Shown: piece by piece, positions 33,044 through 41,045 of the stretch
Layout of the letters: each line of letters begins with the position of its first letter
Numbering within the stretch: the stretch's first letter is position 1
Source of the DNA: Nonomuraea soli
GTDB taxonomy: Bacteria > Actinomycetota > Actinomycetes > Streptosporangiales > Streptosporangiaceae
Direction of reading: 5' to 3'
Length of the DNA: 64,000 nucleotides
Assembly: GCF_013761175.1 (NCBI RefSeq)
Contig: NZ_JACDUR010000001.1
Coordinates: 806,001 to 870,000, forward strand
The notes under the pieces: generated by a model
What the model was told of the DNA's origin: nothing
The model's input: the letters and a program-made list of their open reading frames with translations, nothing else
The model's database searches: none
Position numbers and translations under genes: made by a program

Positions 33044-34334
33044 GCAGGTCCACCTCGCCGCGCACTTCCCCGGCGTCAACAACACCACCGTCTGGGCCGA
33101 TCCCCGCTCCCTGAGCCAGATCGCCTTCTCCTCCTTCGCCCACCTGGCCCGCACGGCGGAGCGCGGCACCTTCGACTTCTTCTTCCTGGCCGAGGGGCTG
33201 CGGTTACGCGAGCACAAGGGCCTCATCCACGACCTCGACGTGGCGGGGCGGCCCGAGGCGCTGACCGTGCTGTCGGCGCTGGCCGCCGTGACCGACCGCC
33301 TCGGCCTGGCCGGCACGGTCAACGCCACCTTCAACGAGCCGTACGAACTGGCCAGGCGCCTGGCCAGTCTCGACCACCTCAGCGCGGGCCGCGCGGCGTG
33401 GAACGTCGTCACCACCTCCGACGCCTTCACCGGCGAGAACTTCCGGCGCGGCGGCTATCTGGACCGCGCCGACCGCTACCGCAGGGCGGAGGAGTTCCTG
33501 CACGTGGCCGGCGCCTTCTGGAACTCCTGGGAAGCCGACCCCTTCCAGGGCCAGGACTTCGTACGGCAGGGCGCGATCAGACAGGTCACCCACGAGGGCA
33601 CGCACTTCGGCGTCACCGGCACCGCCACGCTGCCCGGCGGCCGCCCGGTGATCATCCAGGCGGGCGACTCCGACGAGGGCAGGGAGTTCGCCGCACGCAA
33701 CGCCGACGTCATCTTCAGCCGCCACGGCACCCTGGAGGACGGCAAACGGTTCTACACCGACGTCAAGACCAGGCTGGCCGGGTACGGGCGCAAGCCGTAC
33801 GAACTCAAGATCATGCCCGCCGCCACCTTCGCCCTCGGCGGGACCGAGGAGGAGGCCAGGTCCAACGCCGACGCCATCCGCCGCCAGCAGGTCGGCCCGC
33901 GCACGGCGCTGGCCTTCCTGGAGCAGGTGTGGGGGCGCGACCTGTCCGGCCACGACCCCGACGGCCCGCTGCCCGAGACCGACCCCGACGACGGCGAGGG
34001 CGTCACGCAGGGCCGGGTGCCGCTGGGCGACCGGCAGGCGATCGCGGCCAAGTGGCGCGCGCTGGCCGCCGAACGCGGCCTGACCACCCGCGAGCTGGTC
34101 ATCGAGGTCACCGGCCGCCAGACCTTCGTCGGCACACCCGAGCAGGTGGCCAGGCAGATCGACGAGCACGTGCAGGCCGACGCCGCCGACGGCTTCATCC
34201 TCGTGCCGCACCTGACACCCGGCGGGCTCGACGACTTCGTCGACACCGTCGTACCGCTGCTGCGCGAACGCGGCGTCTTCCGCGAGTCCTACAGCGGCTC
34301 GACCCTTCGAGAGCACCTGGGGCTGACCCGATGA
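33036..34334 (+). CDS. LLM flavin monooxygenase, NtaA/SnaA/DszA group
   Basis: A 432-residue bacterial-luciferase-like TIM barrel. MRKQVHLAAHFPGVNNTTVWADP, FFLAEGLRLREHKG, SLDHLSAGRAAWNVVTTSD and the insert RRAEEFLHVAGAFWNSWE are hallmarks of the NtaA/SnaA/DszA family, two-component FMNH2-dependent monooxygenases acting on aminopolycarboxylates, sulfones and similar compounds. It needs reduced FMN from a reductase not encoded nearby. ATG 33036 overlaps the GST-like gene; its stop overlaps the next LLM gene by 4 nt. Confidence 0.92.
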   Translation: MRKQVHLAAHFPGVNNTTVWADPRSLSQIAFSSFAHLARTAERGTFDFFFLAEGLRLREHKGLIHDLDVAGRPEALTVLSALAAVTDRLGLAGTVNATFNEPYELARRLASLDHLSAGRAAWNVVTTSDAFTGENFRRGGYLDRADRYRRAEEFLHVAGAFWNSWEADPFQGQDFVRQGAIRQVTHEGTHFGVTGTATLPGGRPVIIQAGDSDEGREFAARNADVIFSRHGTLEDGKRFYTDVKTRLAGYGRKPYELKIMPAATFALGGTEEEARSNADAIRRQQVGPRTALAFLEQVWGRDLSGHDPDGPLPETDPDDGEGVTQGRVPLGDRQAIAAKWRALAAERGLTTRELVIEVTGRQTFVGTPEQVARQIDEHVQADAADGFILVPHLTPGGLDDFVDTVVPLLRERGVFRESYSGSTLREHLGLTR

Positions 34335-35551
34335 GCCTGCACCTGGCGGTGGCGCTGGAAGGCGCCGGATGGCATCCCGCGGCCTGGCGGGAAGGGCTGC
34401 TCACCCCGTCGGAGGTGTTCGACGCGCAGTACTGGACCGCGCTGGTGCGCGAGGCCGAGCGGGGGCTGCTCGACTTCGTGACCTTCGAGGACTCCTTCGG
34501 CCTGCAGTCCACCCTGCTCGACGGCCTCGACTCGCGCACCGACCAGGTGCGCGGGCGGCTCGACGCGGTCCTGCTCGCCGCCCGCATCGCGCCCCTCACC
34601 ACCCACATCGGGCTGGTACCGACGGCCACGACCACGCACACCGAGCCGTTCCACGTCGCGATCGGCATCGCCTCGCTCGACTTCGCCAGCGAGGGCAGGG
34701 CCGGCTGGCAGCCGCGGATCTCGGCCCGCTCGTCCGAGGCCGCGCTGATCGGCAGGAGGGACTTCCCGATCCTGGGCACGGGCACGCGAGCCCAGGCGCA
34801 CGAAGGGCGCCCGACGGCCTTCGAGGCGGCCATGGACGACGACTTCCGACGGCACGTCGCCGGCCTGTTCGAGGAGGCGGGCGACGCGGTCGAGGTGGCC
34901 AGGCGGCTGTGGGACAGCTGGGAGGACGACGCGGAGATCCGCGACGAGGCCACCGGGCGATTCCTCGACCGCGACAAGCTGCACACGATCGACTTCGAGG
35001 GGCGCTTCTTCAGCGTCAGGGGCCCGTCGATCACCCCGCGCTCGCCGCAGGGCCAGCCGGTGGTGACCGCGCTGGCGCACTCGCGGGTGCCGTACGAGTT
35101 CGCCGTGCGGCACGCGGACGTGGTGTTCGTGACGCCGCATTCACGCGAGGAGGCCGCGGCCACGGTCGCAGAGCTCCGCGACCTGGAAGCCGGCTCCTCG
35201 CGCGGACCGGTCAAGATCTTCGCCGACCTGCTGGTCTTCCTGGGCGACGACGCCGCCGAGCGCAAGGCCCGCCTGGACGCGCTGGACGGCGCCCCGCTCG
35301 CCTCGGACGCGCTCGTCTTCGCCGGGAGCGCCGAGGAGCTCGCCGACCTGCTCCTGGACTGGCGGGAGGCGGGCGTCGAGGGCTTCAGGCTGCGCCCCGG
35401 CGCCCTGCCGTACGACCTGAAGGTCATCGCCCGCGAGCTGACCGCCGTCCTGCGCGCCCGCGGGGCCTTCCGCGACGCCTACGAGGCCGGCACGCTGCGC
35501 GGCCATCTCGGCCTGACCAGGCCCGCCAGCCGCTACGCGGAGGTGTCATGA
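34331..35551 (+). CDS. LLM flavin monooxygenase, second paralogue
   Basis: A 406-residue luciferase-like protein with LHLAVALEGAGWHPAAWRE, FVTFEDSFGLQ, IGIASLDFASEGRAGWQPRIS and a C-terminal LPYDLKVIARELTAVLRARGAFR. It is clearly of the same superfamily as its neighbour but belongs to a different subgroup, closer to the LLM proteins found next to NtaA-like enzymes in sulfur-starvation operons such as those of Bacillus. The substrate is unknown. It is coupled to both neighbours by 4-nt overlaps. Confidence 0.88.
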   Translation: MSLHLAVALEGAGWHPAAWREGLLTPSEVFDAQYWTALVREAERGLLDFVTFEDSFGLQSTLLDGLDSRTDQVRGRLDAVLLAARIAPLTTHIGLVPTATTTHTEPFHVAIGIASLDFASEGRAGWQPRISARSSEAALIGRRDFPILGTGTRAQAHEGRPTAFEAAMDDDFRRHVAGLFEEAGDAVEVARRLWDSWEDDAEIRDEATGRFLDRDKLHTIDFEGRFFSVRGPSITPRSPQGQPVVTALAHSRVPYEFAVRHADVVFVTPHSREEAAATVAELRDLEAGSSRGPVKIFADLLVFLGDDAAERKARLDALDGAPLASDALVFAGSAEELADLLLDWREAGVEGFRLRPGALPYDLKVIARELTAVLRARGAFRDAYEAGTLRGHLGLTRPASRYAEVS

Positions 35552-36567
35552 AATTTCTCGGCATCACCCTGATCACCCACCTGGACGGCTCCACTCCCAC
35601 CGAGCGGCTGCGTGAGGTGGTCGACACCGCGGTGCTCTTCGAGGAGCTCGGCTTCGACGGCTTCGGCGTGGGGGAGCGGCACGAGCGGCCCTTCATCTCC
35701 TCCTCGCCGCCCGTGGTCCTCAGCCACATCGCCGCCAGGACCCGCGACATCAGGCTCTTCACGGCGGTGACGACGTTGTCGCTGCTCGACCCGGTGCGCG
35801 CCTACGAGGACTACGCCACGCTCGACCACCTGTCGGGCGGGCGGCTCGAACTGATCATCGGCAAGGGCAACGGCGCCGCCCAGCGCGAGCTGTTCAGCGT
35901 CACCCCCGACGACCAGTGGGAGCGCAACCGGGAGGGCTACGAGCTGTTCCGCAGGCTCTGGCGCGAGGACAGGGTCACCTGGAGCGGGAAGTACCGGCCG
36001 CCGCTGCGGGACGCCGAGGTGCTGCCCAGGCCGCTGCAGAGGCCGGTCCGCGTCTGGCACGGCAGCGCCACCAGCAAGGAGTCGGTGGAACTGGCCGCCG
36101 CGTACGGCGATCCGCTGTTCTCCGCCAACGTCACCAACCCCATCGGCCCCTACGCCGAGCTGGTCGACCACTACCGCGAACGCTGGGCCCACCACGGCCA
36201 CGACCCGGCCAAGGCCCTGGTCGGCGCCGGAACGGCCGCCTTCTACGCCGCCGAGAACTCCCAGAACGCGATCGAGACCTACCGGCCGATCTTCACCGAG
36301 CGGCTGAAGCTGTTCGAGCGGGCCGGCCTCGACCCGGTCTTCCCCACCGTGGAGGACTTCGCCGAACGCAGCTCCGCCCTCATCGGCAGCCCTCAGCAGA
36401 TCATCGACAAGGTGCTGCGCTACCACAAGCGCTTCGGCCACGAGGTGATCCACATCCCGGCGGACCGCGAAGGGCTCACCGAGGCCCAGCACCGCCGCAC
36501 CCTTGAGCTGTTCCAGAGCGAGATCGCCCCCGTGCTGCGCGACGAGATCCCGGCGGTGAAAGCATGA
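35548..36567 (+). CDS. LLM flavin-dependent oxidoreductase, third paralogue
   Basis: A 339-residue TIM barrel of the luciferase-like group: LGITLITHLDGSTPTERLREVVDTAVLFEELGFDGFGVGERHERPF, then VTTLSLLDPVRAYEDYATLDHLSGGRLELIIGKGN. This form is typical of YtmO/LuxA-like single-subunit LLM proteins. The flavin-binding strand GVGERH and the LSGGRLELIIGKG motif are intact. A 4-nt overlap joins it to both neighbours. The reaction is not identifiable from sequence. Confidence 0.9.
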   Translation: MKFLGITLITHLDGSTPTERLREVVDTAVLFEELGFDGFGVGERHERPFISSSPPVVLSHIAARTRDIRLFTAVTTLSLLDPVRAYEDYATLDHLSGGRLELIIGKGNGAAQRELFSVTPDDQWERNREGYELFRRLWREDRVTWSGKYRPPLRDAEVLPRPLQRPVRVWHGSATSKESVELAAAYGDPLFSANVTNPIGPYAELVDHYRERWAHHGHDPAKALVGAGTAAFYAAENSQNAIETYRPIFTERLKLFERAGLDPVFPTVEDFAERSSALIGSPQQIIDKVLRYHKRFGHEVIHIPADREGLTEAQHRRTLELFQSEIAPVLRDEIPAVKA

Positions 36568-37664
36568 CCGCGTTGTCCATCCTCGACCTGGCCCCCATCC
36601 CCTCGGGCGGCACCGCGGGCCAGGCCCTGCGCAACAGCATCGACCTGGCCGTCAAGGCCGAGCAGTACGGCTACCGCCGCTACTGGGTGGCCGAGCACCA
36701 CTTCGCCAGGGGCGTGGCGAGCGCGGCCCCCGCCGTGCTCATCGGCCTGGTGGCCGCCGCGACCTCCCGGATCCGGGTGGGATCGGGAGCGGTGCAGCTC
36801 GGGCACCAGACGCCGCTGTCGGTCGTGGAGTCGTTCGGCCTGGTGGACGCCCTGTATCCGGGACGCGTCGACCTGGGCATCGGACGCTCGGGGCAGCGGC
36901 GTGCCGAGCTGGCGGCCGAGGCGCCGCCGCCGCCCAGGTCCGAGGCTCGTGTGGTCGACGGGCTGCTGATCCCGCCGCCGTTCGACTACTCCGTCCTGGT
37001 CAAGCACCCGCAACTGCGCCACCAGATCGCCTTGCTGCAGCAGCCGGGCGCGCAGACGCCCGACTTCGCCGACCAGATCGACGAGGTCGTCGCCTTCCTC
37101 GACGGCACCCACCAGGCGCCCGCCGTCCCCGGCGAGGGCGCCCGGGTCGAGCTGTGGATCCTCGGCAGCAGCGGCGGGCAGTCCGCACGGGTCGCGGGGG
37201 AGCGGGGGCTGCCCTTCGCCGCCAACTACCACGTCGCGCCCTCCTCGGTCCTGGAGGCGGTCGAGGCCTACCGGGAGGCGTTCAAGCCGTCCGCCACGCT
37301 CGCCGAGCCGTACGTGATCGTCTCGGCGGACGTGGTCGTGGCCGGCACCGACGACCACGCCCGCGAGCTGGCCTCCCCGTACGGGTTGTGGGTGCGCTCG
37401 ATCCGCAGGGGCGACGGCGCGATCCCGTTCCCCACCCCGGAGGAGGCCGCCGCCTTCGACTGGAGCGAGGAGGACAGGGCCCTGGTCCAGGACCGGCTCG
37501 ACACCCAGTTCACCGGCTCGCCCGAGACCGTGGTGGAGCGGCTGCGGACCCTGCGCCGGGTGACCGGCGCCGACGAGCTGCTCGTCACGACCATCACGCA
37601 CGACCACGCGGACCGGGTCCGCTCCTACGAACTGCTGGCCAAGGCCTGGGAAGGACGAAAGTGA
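36564..37664 (+). CDS. LLM flavin-dependent oxidoreductase, MsnO8-like, fourth paralogue
   Basis: A 366-residue protein starting LSILDLAPIPSGGTAGQALRNSIDLAVKAEQYGYRRYWVAEHH, the pattern of the MsnO8/luciferase-like monooxygenase subfamily, with VGSGAVQLGHQTPLSVVESFG and LDALYPGRVDLGIGRSG. Members accept FMN or F420 depending on subgroup. It is coupled to the LLM gene before it and to the substrate-binding lipoprotein gene after it by 4-nt overlaps. Confidence 0.92.
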   Translation: MTALSILDLAPIPSGGTAGQALRNSIDLAVKAEQYGYRRYWVAEHHFARGVASAAPAVLIGLVAAATSRIRVGSGAVQLGHQTPLSVVESFGLVDALYPGRVDLGIGRSGQRRAELAAEAPPPPRSEARVVDGLLIPPPFDYSVLVKHPQLRHQIALLQQPGAQTPDFADQIDEVVAFLDGTHQAPAVPGEGARVELWILGSSGGQSARVAGERGLPFAANYHVAPSSVLEAVEAYREAFKPSATLAEPYVIVSADVVVAGTDDHARELASPYGLWVRSIRRGDGAIPFPTPEEAAAFDWSEEDRALVQDRLDTQFTGSPETVVERLRTLRRVTGADELLVTTITHDHADRVRSYELLAKAWEGRK

Positions 37665-39277
37665 AGATCCTGCGGGCAGTGCTGCCCCTGGTGTTGCTGG
37701 CGGCGGCGTGCGGGACAGGGGCGCCGCAGGAGGCGGCCACCGGCACCGTCACGGGCACGAGCCTGACCTGGGCGATCGAGACGCAACCCGTGACGCTCAA
37801 CCCGCACCAGTGGGCGCAGAACAAGGCCAGGCTGCTGGTGTTCAACCAGTTCGACGCGCTGATCGCCCGCGACAAGACCGGAAATTTCGTGCCGTGGCTG
37901 GCGAAATCGTGGCAGGTTTCGCCCGACCACCTGACCTACACCTTCGAGCTGCGTGACGACGTCACCTTCCACGACGGGACGAAGTTCGACGCCGCCGCGG
38001 TCAAGGCGAACCTCGACCAGTTCGGCAAGGCCGACTACAACGCCGTCGTCAAGGCCATCCAGCTGCGCAACCTCGAAAGGACCGAGGTGCTGTCGCCGAC
38101 CTCGGTCAGGCTCACGCTCAAGAATCCCGACGCGCTGCTGCTGGACTTCCTCGCCTCGCCGTACGGAGGGCAGGTCTCGCCGAAGTCGCTGCAGAACGCC
38201 AAGGACCTCAAGGCGGGCGGTCCCGACCTGGTCGGGACCGGGCCGTTCGTCCTGGAGGCGTTCGTGCCGGGCCAGGAGATCCGCTACCGGCGCAACGACG
38301 CCTACGCGTGGCCGCCCGCCACCGCCGCGCACCAGGGCCCCGCGCACCTGTCGACGCTGACCTACCGCATCCTGCCCACGGCCTCCGTGCGCGTCGGCGC
38401 GCTCACCTCGGGCCAGGTCCAGGTCGTCGAGGGCGTGCCGGCCACCGAGATCCCCCTGATCAAGGCCGATCCCGAGCTGACGTTCGCCAGCGAGCTGAAC
38501 ACCGGCACCTCCTTCACCTACTACTTCAACGTCTCCCGGGCCCCCTTCGACGACAAGCGGGTACGGCAGGCCTTCCGCGAGGCCGTCGACGTCGACAAGG
38601 TCCTCGCCTCCGTCTACCAGGGCAGCGCCAGCCGCGCCTGGAGCCTGGTCGGCAGCCGCAGCCCCTTCTACGACGCCTCCCTGGAGAAGAGCTACGGCGG
38701 TGACACCGCCAAGGCCAACGCGCTGCTCGACGAGGCCGGATGGACGGCGCGTGACGCCGAGGGCTTCCGCACCAAGGACGGCAGGCGGCTCACCGTCAGG
38801 ACCGTCGCGGCCGCCCCGTTCGTGCGCGACCGCCGCGACGTGCTGGCCCAGGCCATCCAGGCGCAGGTCAAGCAGAGCGCGGGGATCGACTTCCAGGTGA
38901 AGATCGTCGACGCGGGGACCGCCACGAAGGCGGTCGAGGACAACGAGTACGAGCTGTTCGAGAACTCGCGCGGGGACTCCGACGTGGGGGCCGCGCTCAA
39001 CCTCATCCTCCCGGCCAAGGGCGCGATCAACCGGACCAGGCGGGACGACCCGGAGCTCGACGCCTGGCTGGTCGAGGCATCGACGACGTCCGACCCCGCG
39101 CGGCGCAAGGAGCTGTACCTGAAGGTGCAGCAGCGGGTCGTGACGGAGGAGGCGATCGTGCTGCCGGTCTACCAGCCGGCCGACCAGATCGCCGCCCACC
39201 GGAGCGTCGGCGGGCTCGGCTTCGACCCGTCGTCGGGCACGCCCGGCAGCGCCTACGACGTGCGGATCGGCACGTGA
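37661..39277 (+). CDS. ABC transporter substrate-binding lipoprotein (family 5)
   Basis: A 538-residue extracellular lipoprotein (signal MKILRAVLPLVLLAAACG, Cys17) of the oligopeptide/nickel SBP_bac_5 type, with TLNPHQWAQNK, the conserved SWQVSPDHLTYTFELRDDVTFHDG and KVRQAFREAVD-like KRVRQAFREAVDVDKV motifs. It delivers a ligand to the two permeases that follow. GTG 37661 overlaps the LLM stop by 4 nt, so the importer is made together with the oxygenases. The ligand is presumably the oxygenase substrate or its precursor. Confidence 0.95.
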   Translation: MKILRAVLPLVLLAAACGTGAPQEAATGTVTGTSLTWAIETQPVTLNPHQWAQNKARLLVFNQFDALIARDKTGNFVPWLAKSWQVSPDHLTYTFELRDDVTFHDGTKFDAAAVKANLDQFGKADYNAVVKAIQLRNLERTEVLSPTSVRLTLKNPDALLLDFLASPYGGQVSPKSLQNAKDLKAGGPDLVGTGPFVLEAFVPGQEIRYRRNDAYAWPPATAAHQGPAHLSTLTYRILPTASVRVGALTSGQVQVVEGVPATEIPLIKADPELTFASELNTGTSFTYYFNVSRAPFDDKRVRQAFREAVDVDKVLASVYQGSASRAWSLVGSRSPFYDASLEKSYGGDTAKANALLDEAGWTARDAEGFRTKDGRRLTVRTVAAAPFVRDRRDVLAQAIQAQVKQSAGIDFQVKIVDAGTATKAVEDNEYELFENSRGDSDVGAALNLILPAKGAINRTRRDDPELDAWLVEASTTSDPARRKELYLKVQQRVVTEEAIVLPVYQPADQIAAHRSVGGLGFDPSSGTPGSAYDVRIGT

Positions 39278-40191
39278 AAACCGTCGTCGTCCGGCTCGCG
39301 GGAGGCGTGGGCGTCATGTGGGCCGCGGCGACCGCCTCCTGGCTGGCGTTGCTCGTCGCGCCGGGCGACGTCACCAGCATCCTGCTCGGCGACGGCGCCG
39401 ACACCCCCGAGATCCGCGCGGCCATCGCCCGAGAATGGGGCCTCGACCAGCCCCAGATCGTGCAGTACCTGTCGTATCTGGCCCGGCTCCTCCAGGGCGA
39501 CCTCGGCCGCTCCTACACCCTCCAGCAGGGCGTCGGCGACCTCCTGGCGGGCCAGCTCGGACCCACCGTCGAGCTGATGCTGGCCGCCACCGCGACCGGC
39601 ATCGTCCTGGCGCTCCTGCTGGCCGTCGCGACCGCCGGCAGGGGCCGCTGGCTGCGCGGCGCCGTCTCCGGCGTGCAGCTCGCCTGGGTGTCGGTGCCGC
39701 CGTTCCTGGTGGGCATCCTGCTGCTGTTCGTCTTCTCCTTCACCCTCGGCTGGTTCCCCGTCTCCGGCGCGCGCGACACCTCGGCCCTGGTGCTGCCCGC
39801 GCTCACGCTCGGGCTGCCCATCGCGGGCTCGCTCGGCCAGGTGCTCAGGGAAGGGCTCGAACGCGCGCAGGAGCAGCCGTTCGCGGTGACGGCGAGGGCA
39901 CGCGGGCTGACCGAGAGCGCCCTGGTGGTGCGTCACACGCTCCGGCACGCCTCGCTGCCCGCCGTCACGCTGGCGGGCATGCTGACCGGCAGCCTGCTGG
40001 GCGGCGCGATCATCACCGAGTCCCTGTACGGCAGGCCGGGGCTGGGACAGCTGACCCTGACCGCGGTGACCAGTCAGGACCTGCCCGTCATGATGGCGAT
40101 CGTCATCCTCGCCGCCGCCCTGTACGTGCTGATCAGCACCGTGCTCGACCTGCTCTACCGGATCATCGACCCGAGACTGCGGAGCGCGTGA
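39274..40191 (+). CDS. ABC transporter permease, DppB type
   Basis: A 305-residue membrane protein with six helices and the family elements GDLGRSYTLQQGVGDLL, VPPFLVGILLLFVFS and the coupling-helix motif VTARARGLTESALVVRHTLRHASLPAV, which contacts the ATPase. It pairs with the DppC-type permease encoded next. GTG 39274 overlaps the lipoprotein gene by 4 nt. The N-terminal half-helix is shorter than in E. coli DppB. Confidence 0.95.
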   Translation: MKTVVVRLAGGVGVMWAAATASWLALLVAPGDVTSILLGDGADTPEIRAAIAREWGLDQPQIVQYLSYLARLLQGDLGRSYTLQQGVGDLLAGQLGPTVELMLAATATGIVLALLLAVATAGRGRWLRGAVSGVQLAWVSVPPFLVGILLLFVFSFTLGWFPVSGARDTSALVLPALTLGLPIAGSLGQVLREGLERAQEQPFAVTARARGLTESALVVRHTLRHASLPAVTLAGMLTGSLLGGAIITESLYGRPGLGQLTLTAVTSQDLPVMMAIVILAAALYVLISTVLDLLYRIIDPRLRSA

Positions 40192-41045
40192 TGGCCGGAG
40201 TCCTCGCCCCCACACCCTGGGCGCCACGCCTGGGCGCCCGCATCGTCACCGCGCAGCTGTTCCTGCTGCTCCTGGCTCTGGCGGCCGCCGTACCCTCCCT
40301 GCTCACCCCCGTCGACCCGCTCCAGGCCGACCCCCTCACGGCGCTCGCCCCGCCGAGCTCCGAGCACTGGTTCGGCACCGACCACCTCGGCCGCGACGTG
40401 CTCGCGCGGGTCGTGCACGGCGCACGCTTCTCGCTCGGCATCTCCCTGGCCGCCACCGGCCTGGCCCTGACCGCGGGACTGCTGCTCGGCCTCGCGGCGG
40501 GCCTGGCGCCCCGCTGGCTCGACGAGCTCATGACCCGCGCCTTCGACGTGCTCTCCACGCTGCCGGAGATCCTCTTCGCCCTGCTCGTCATCGCGATCAT
40601 CGGCCCGGGCACCGCCAACGTCGTCGTCGCCATCGCGATCGCCCAGCTGCCGAACTACGCCCGCGTCGTGCGCGCCCAGACCTTCGTCGTGCGCCGCTCC
40701 GGCTACGTCGAGCAGGCCGTCACCCACGGCCACCGGCCATGGGTGATCACCACCCGGCACGTCCTGCCCAACGTGCTCGGGCCGCTGCCGGTGCTGGCCA
40801 CCATCGGGCTCGGCACCGCCATCGTGGCCGCGGCGGGGCTCAGCTTCCTTGGCATGGGACCGCAGCCGCCCGCGGCCGAATGGGGCGCCATGTTGTCCGA
40901 GGCGCGCAACTATCTGCGCGTGGCCTGGTGGGAGGCGTTCTTCCCCGGGCTCGCGGTCACCGCGACGGTGATCAGCCTGACCGTCGTCGGCAGGCGCCTG
41001 CAGCGGCGCTTCGAAGGCCGGCCTTCCGAGAGGGGTGTGGGGTGA
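40191..41045 (+). CDS. ABC transporter permease, DppC type
   Basis: A 284-residue membrane protein with the DppC hallmarks: HWFGTDHLGRDVLARVVHGARFSL, helices and the coupling motif HGHRPWVITTRHVLPNVLGPL, then GLSFLGMGPQPPAAEWGAML. It forms the translocation pore with the preceding permease. ATG 40191 shares its first base with the previous stop (TGATG), and its stop overlaps the ATPase gene by 4 nt. Confidence 0.95.
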   Translation: MAGVLAPTPWAPRLGARIVTAQLFLLLLALAAAVPSLLTPVDPLQADPLTALAPPSSEHWFGTDHLGRDVLARVVHGARFSLGISLAATGLALTAGLLLGLAAGLAPRWLDELMTRAFDVLSTLPEILFALLVIAIIGPGTANVVVAIAIAQLPNYARVVRAQTFVVRRSGYVEQAVTHGHRPWVITTRHVLPNVLGPLPVLATIGLGTAIVAAAGLSFLGMGPQPPAAEWGAMLSEARNYLRVAWWEAFFPGLAVTATVISLTVVGRRLQRRFEGRPSERGVG

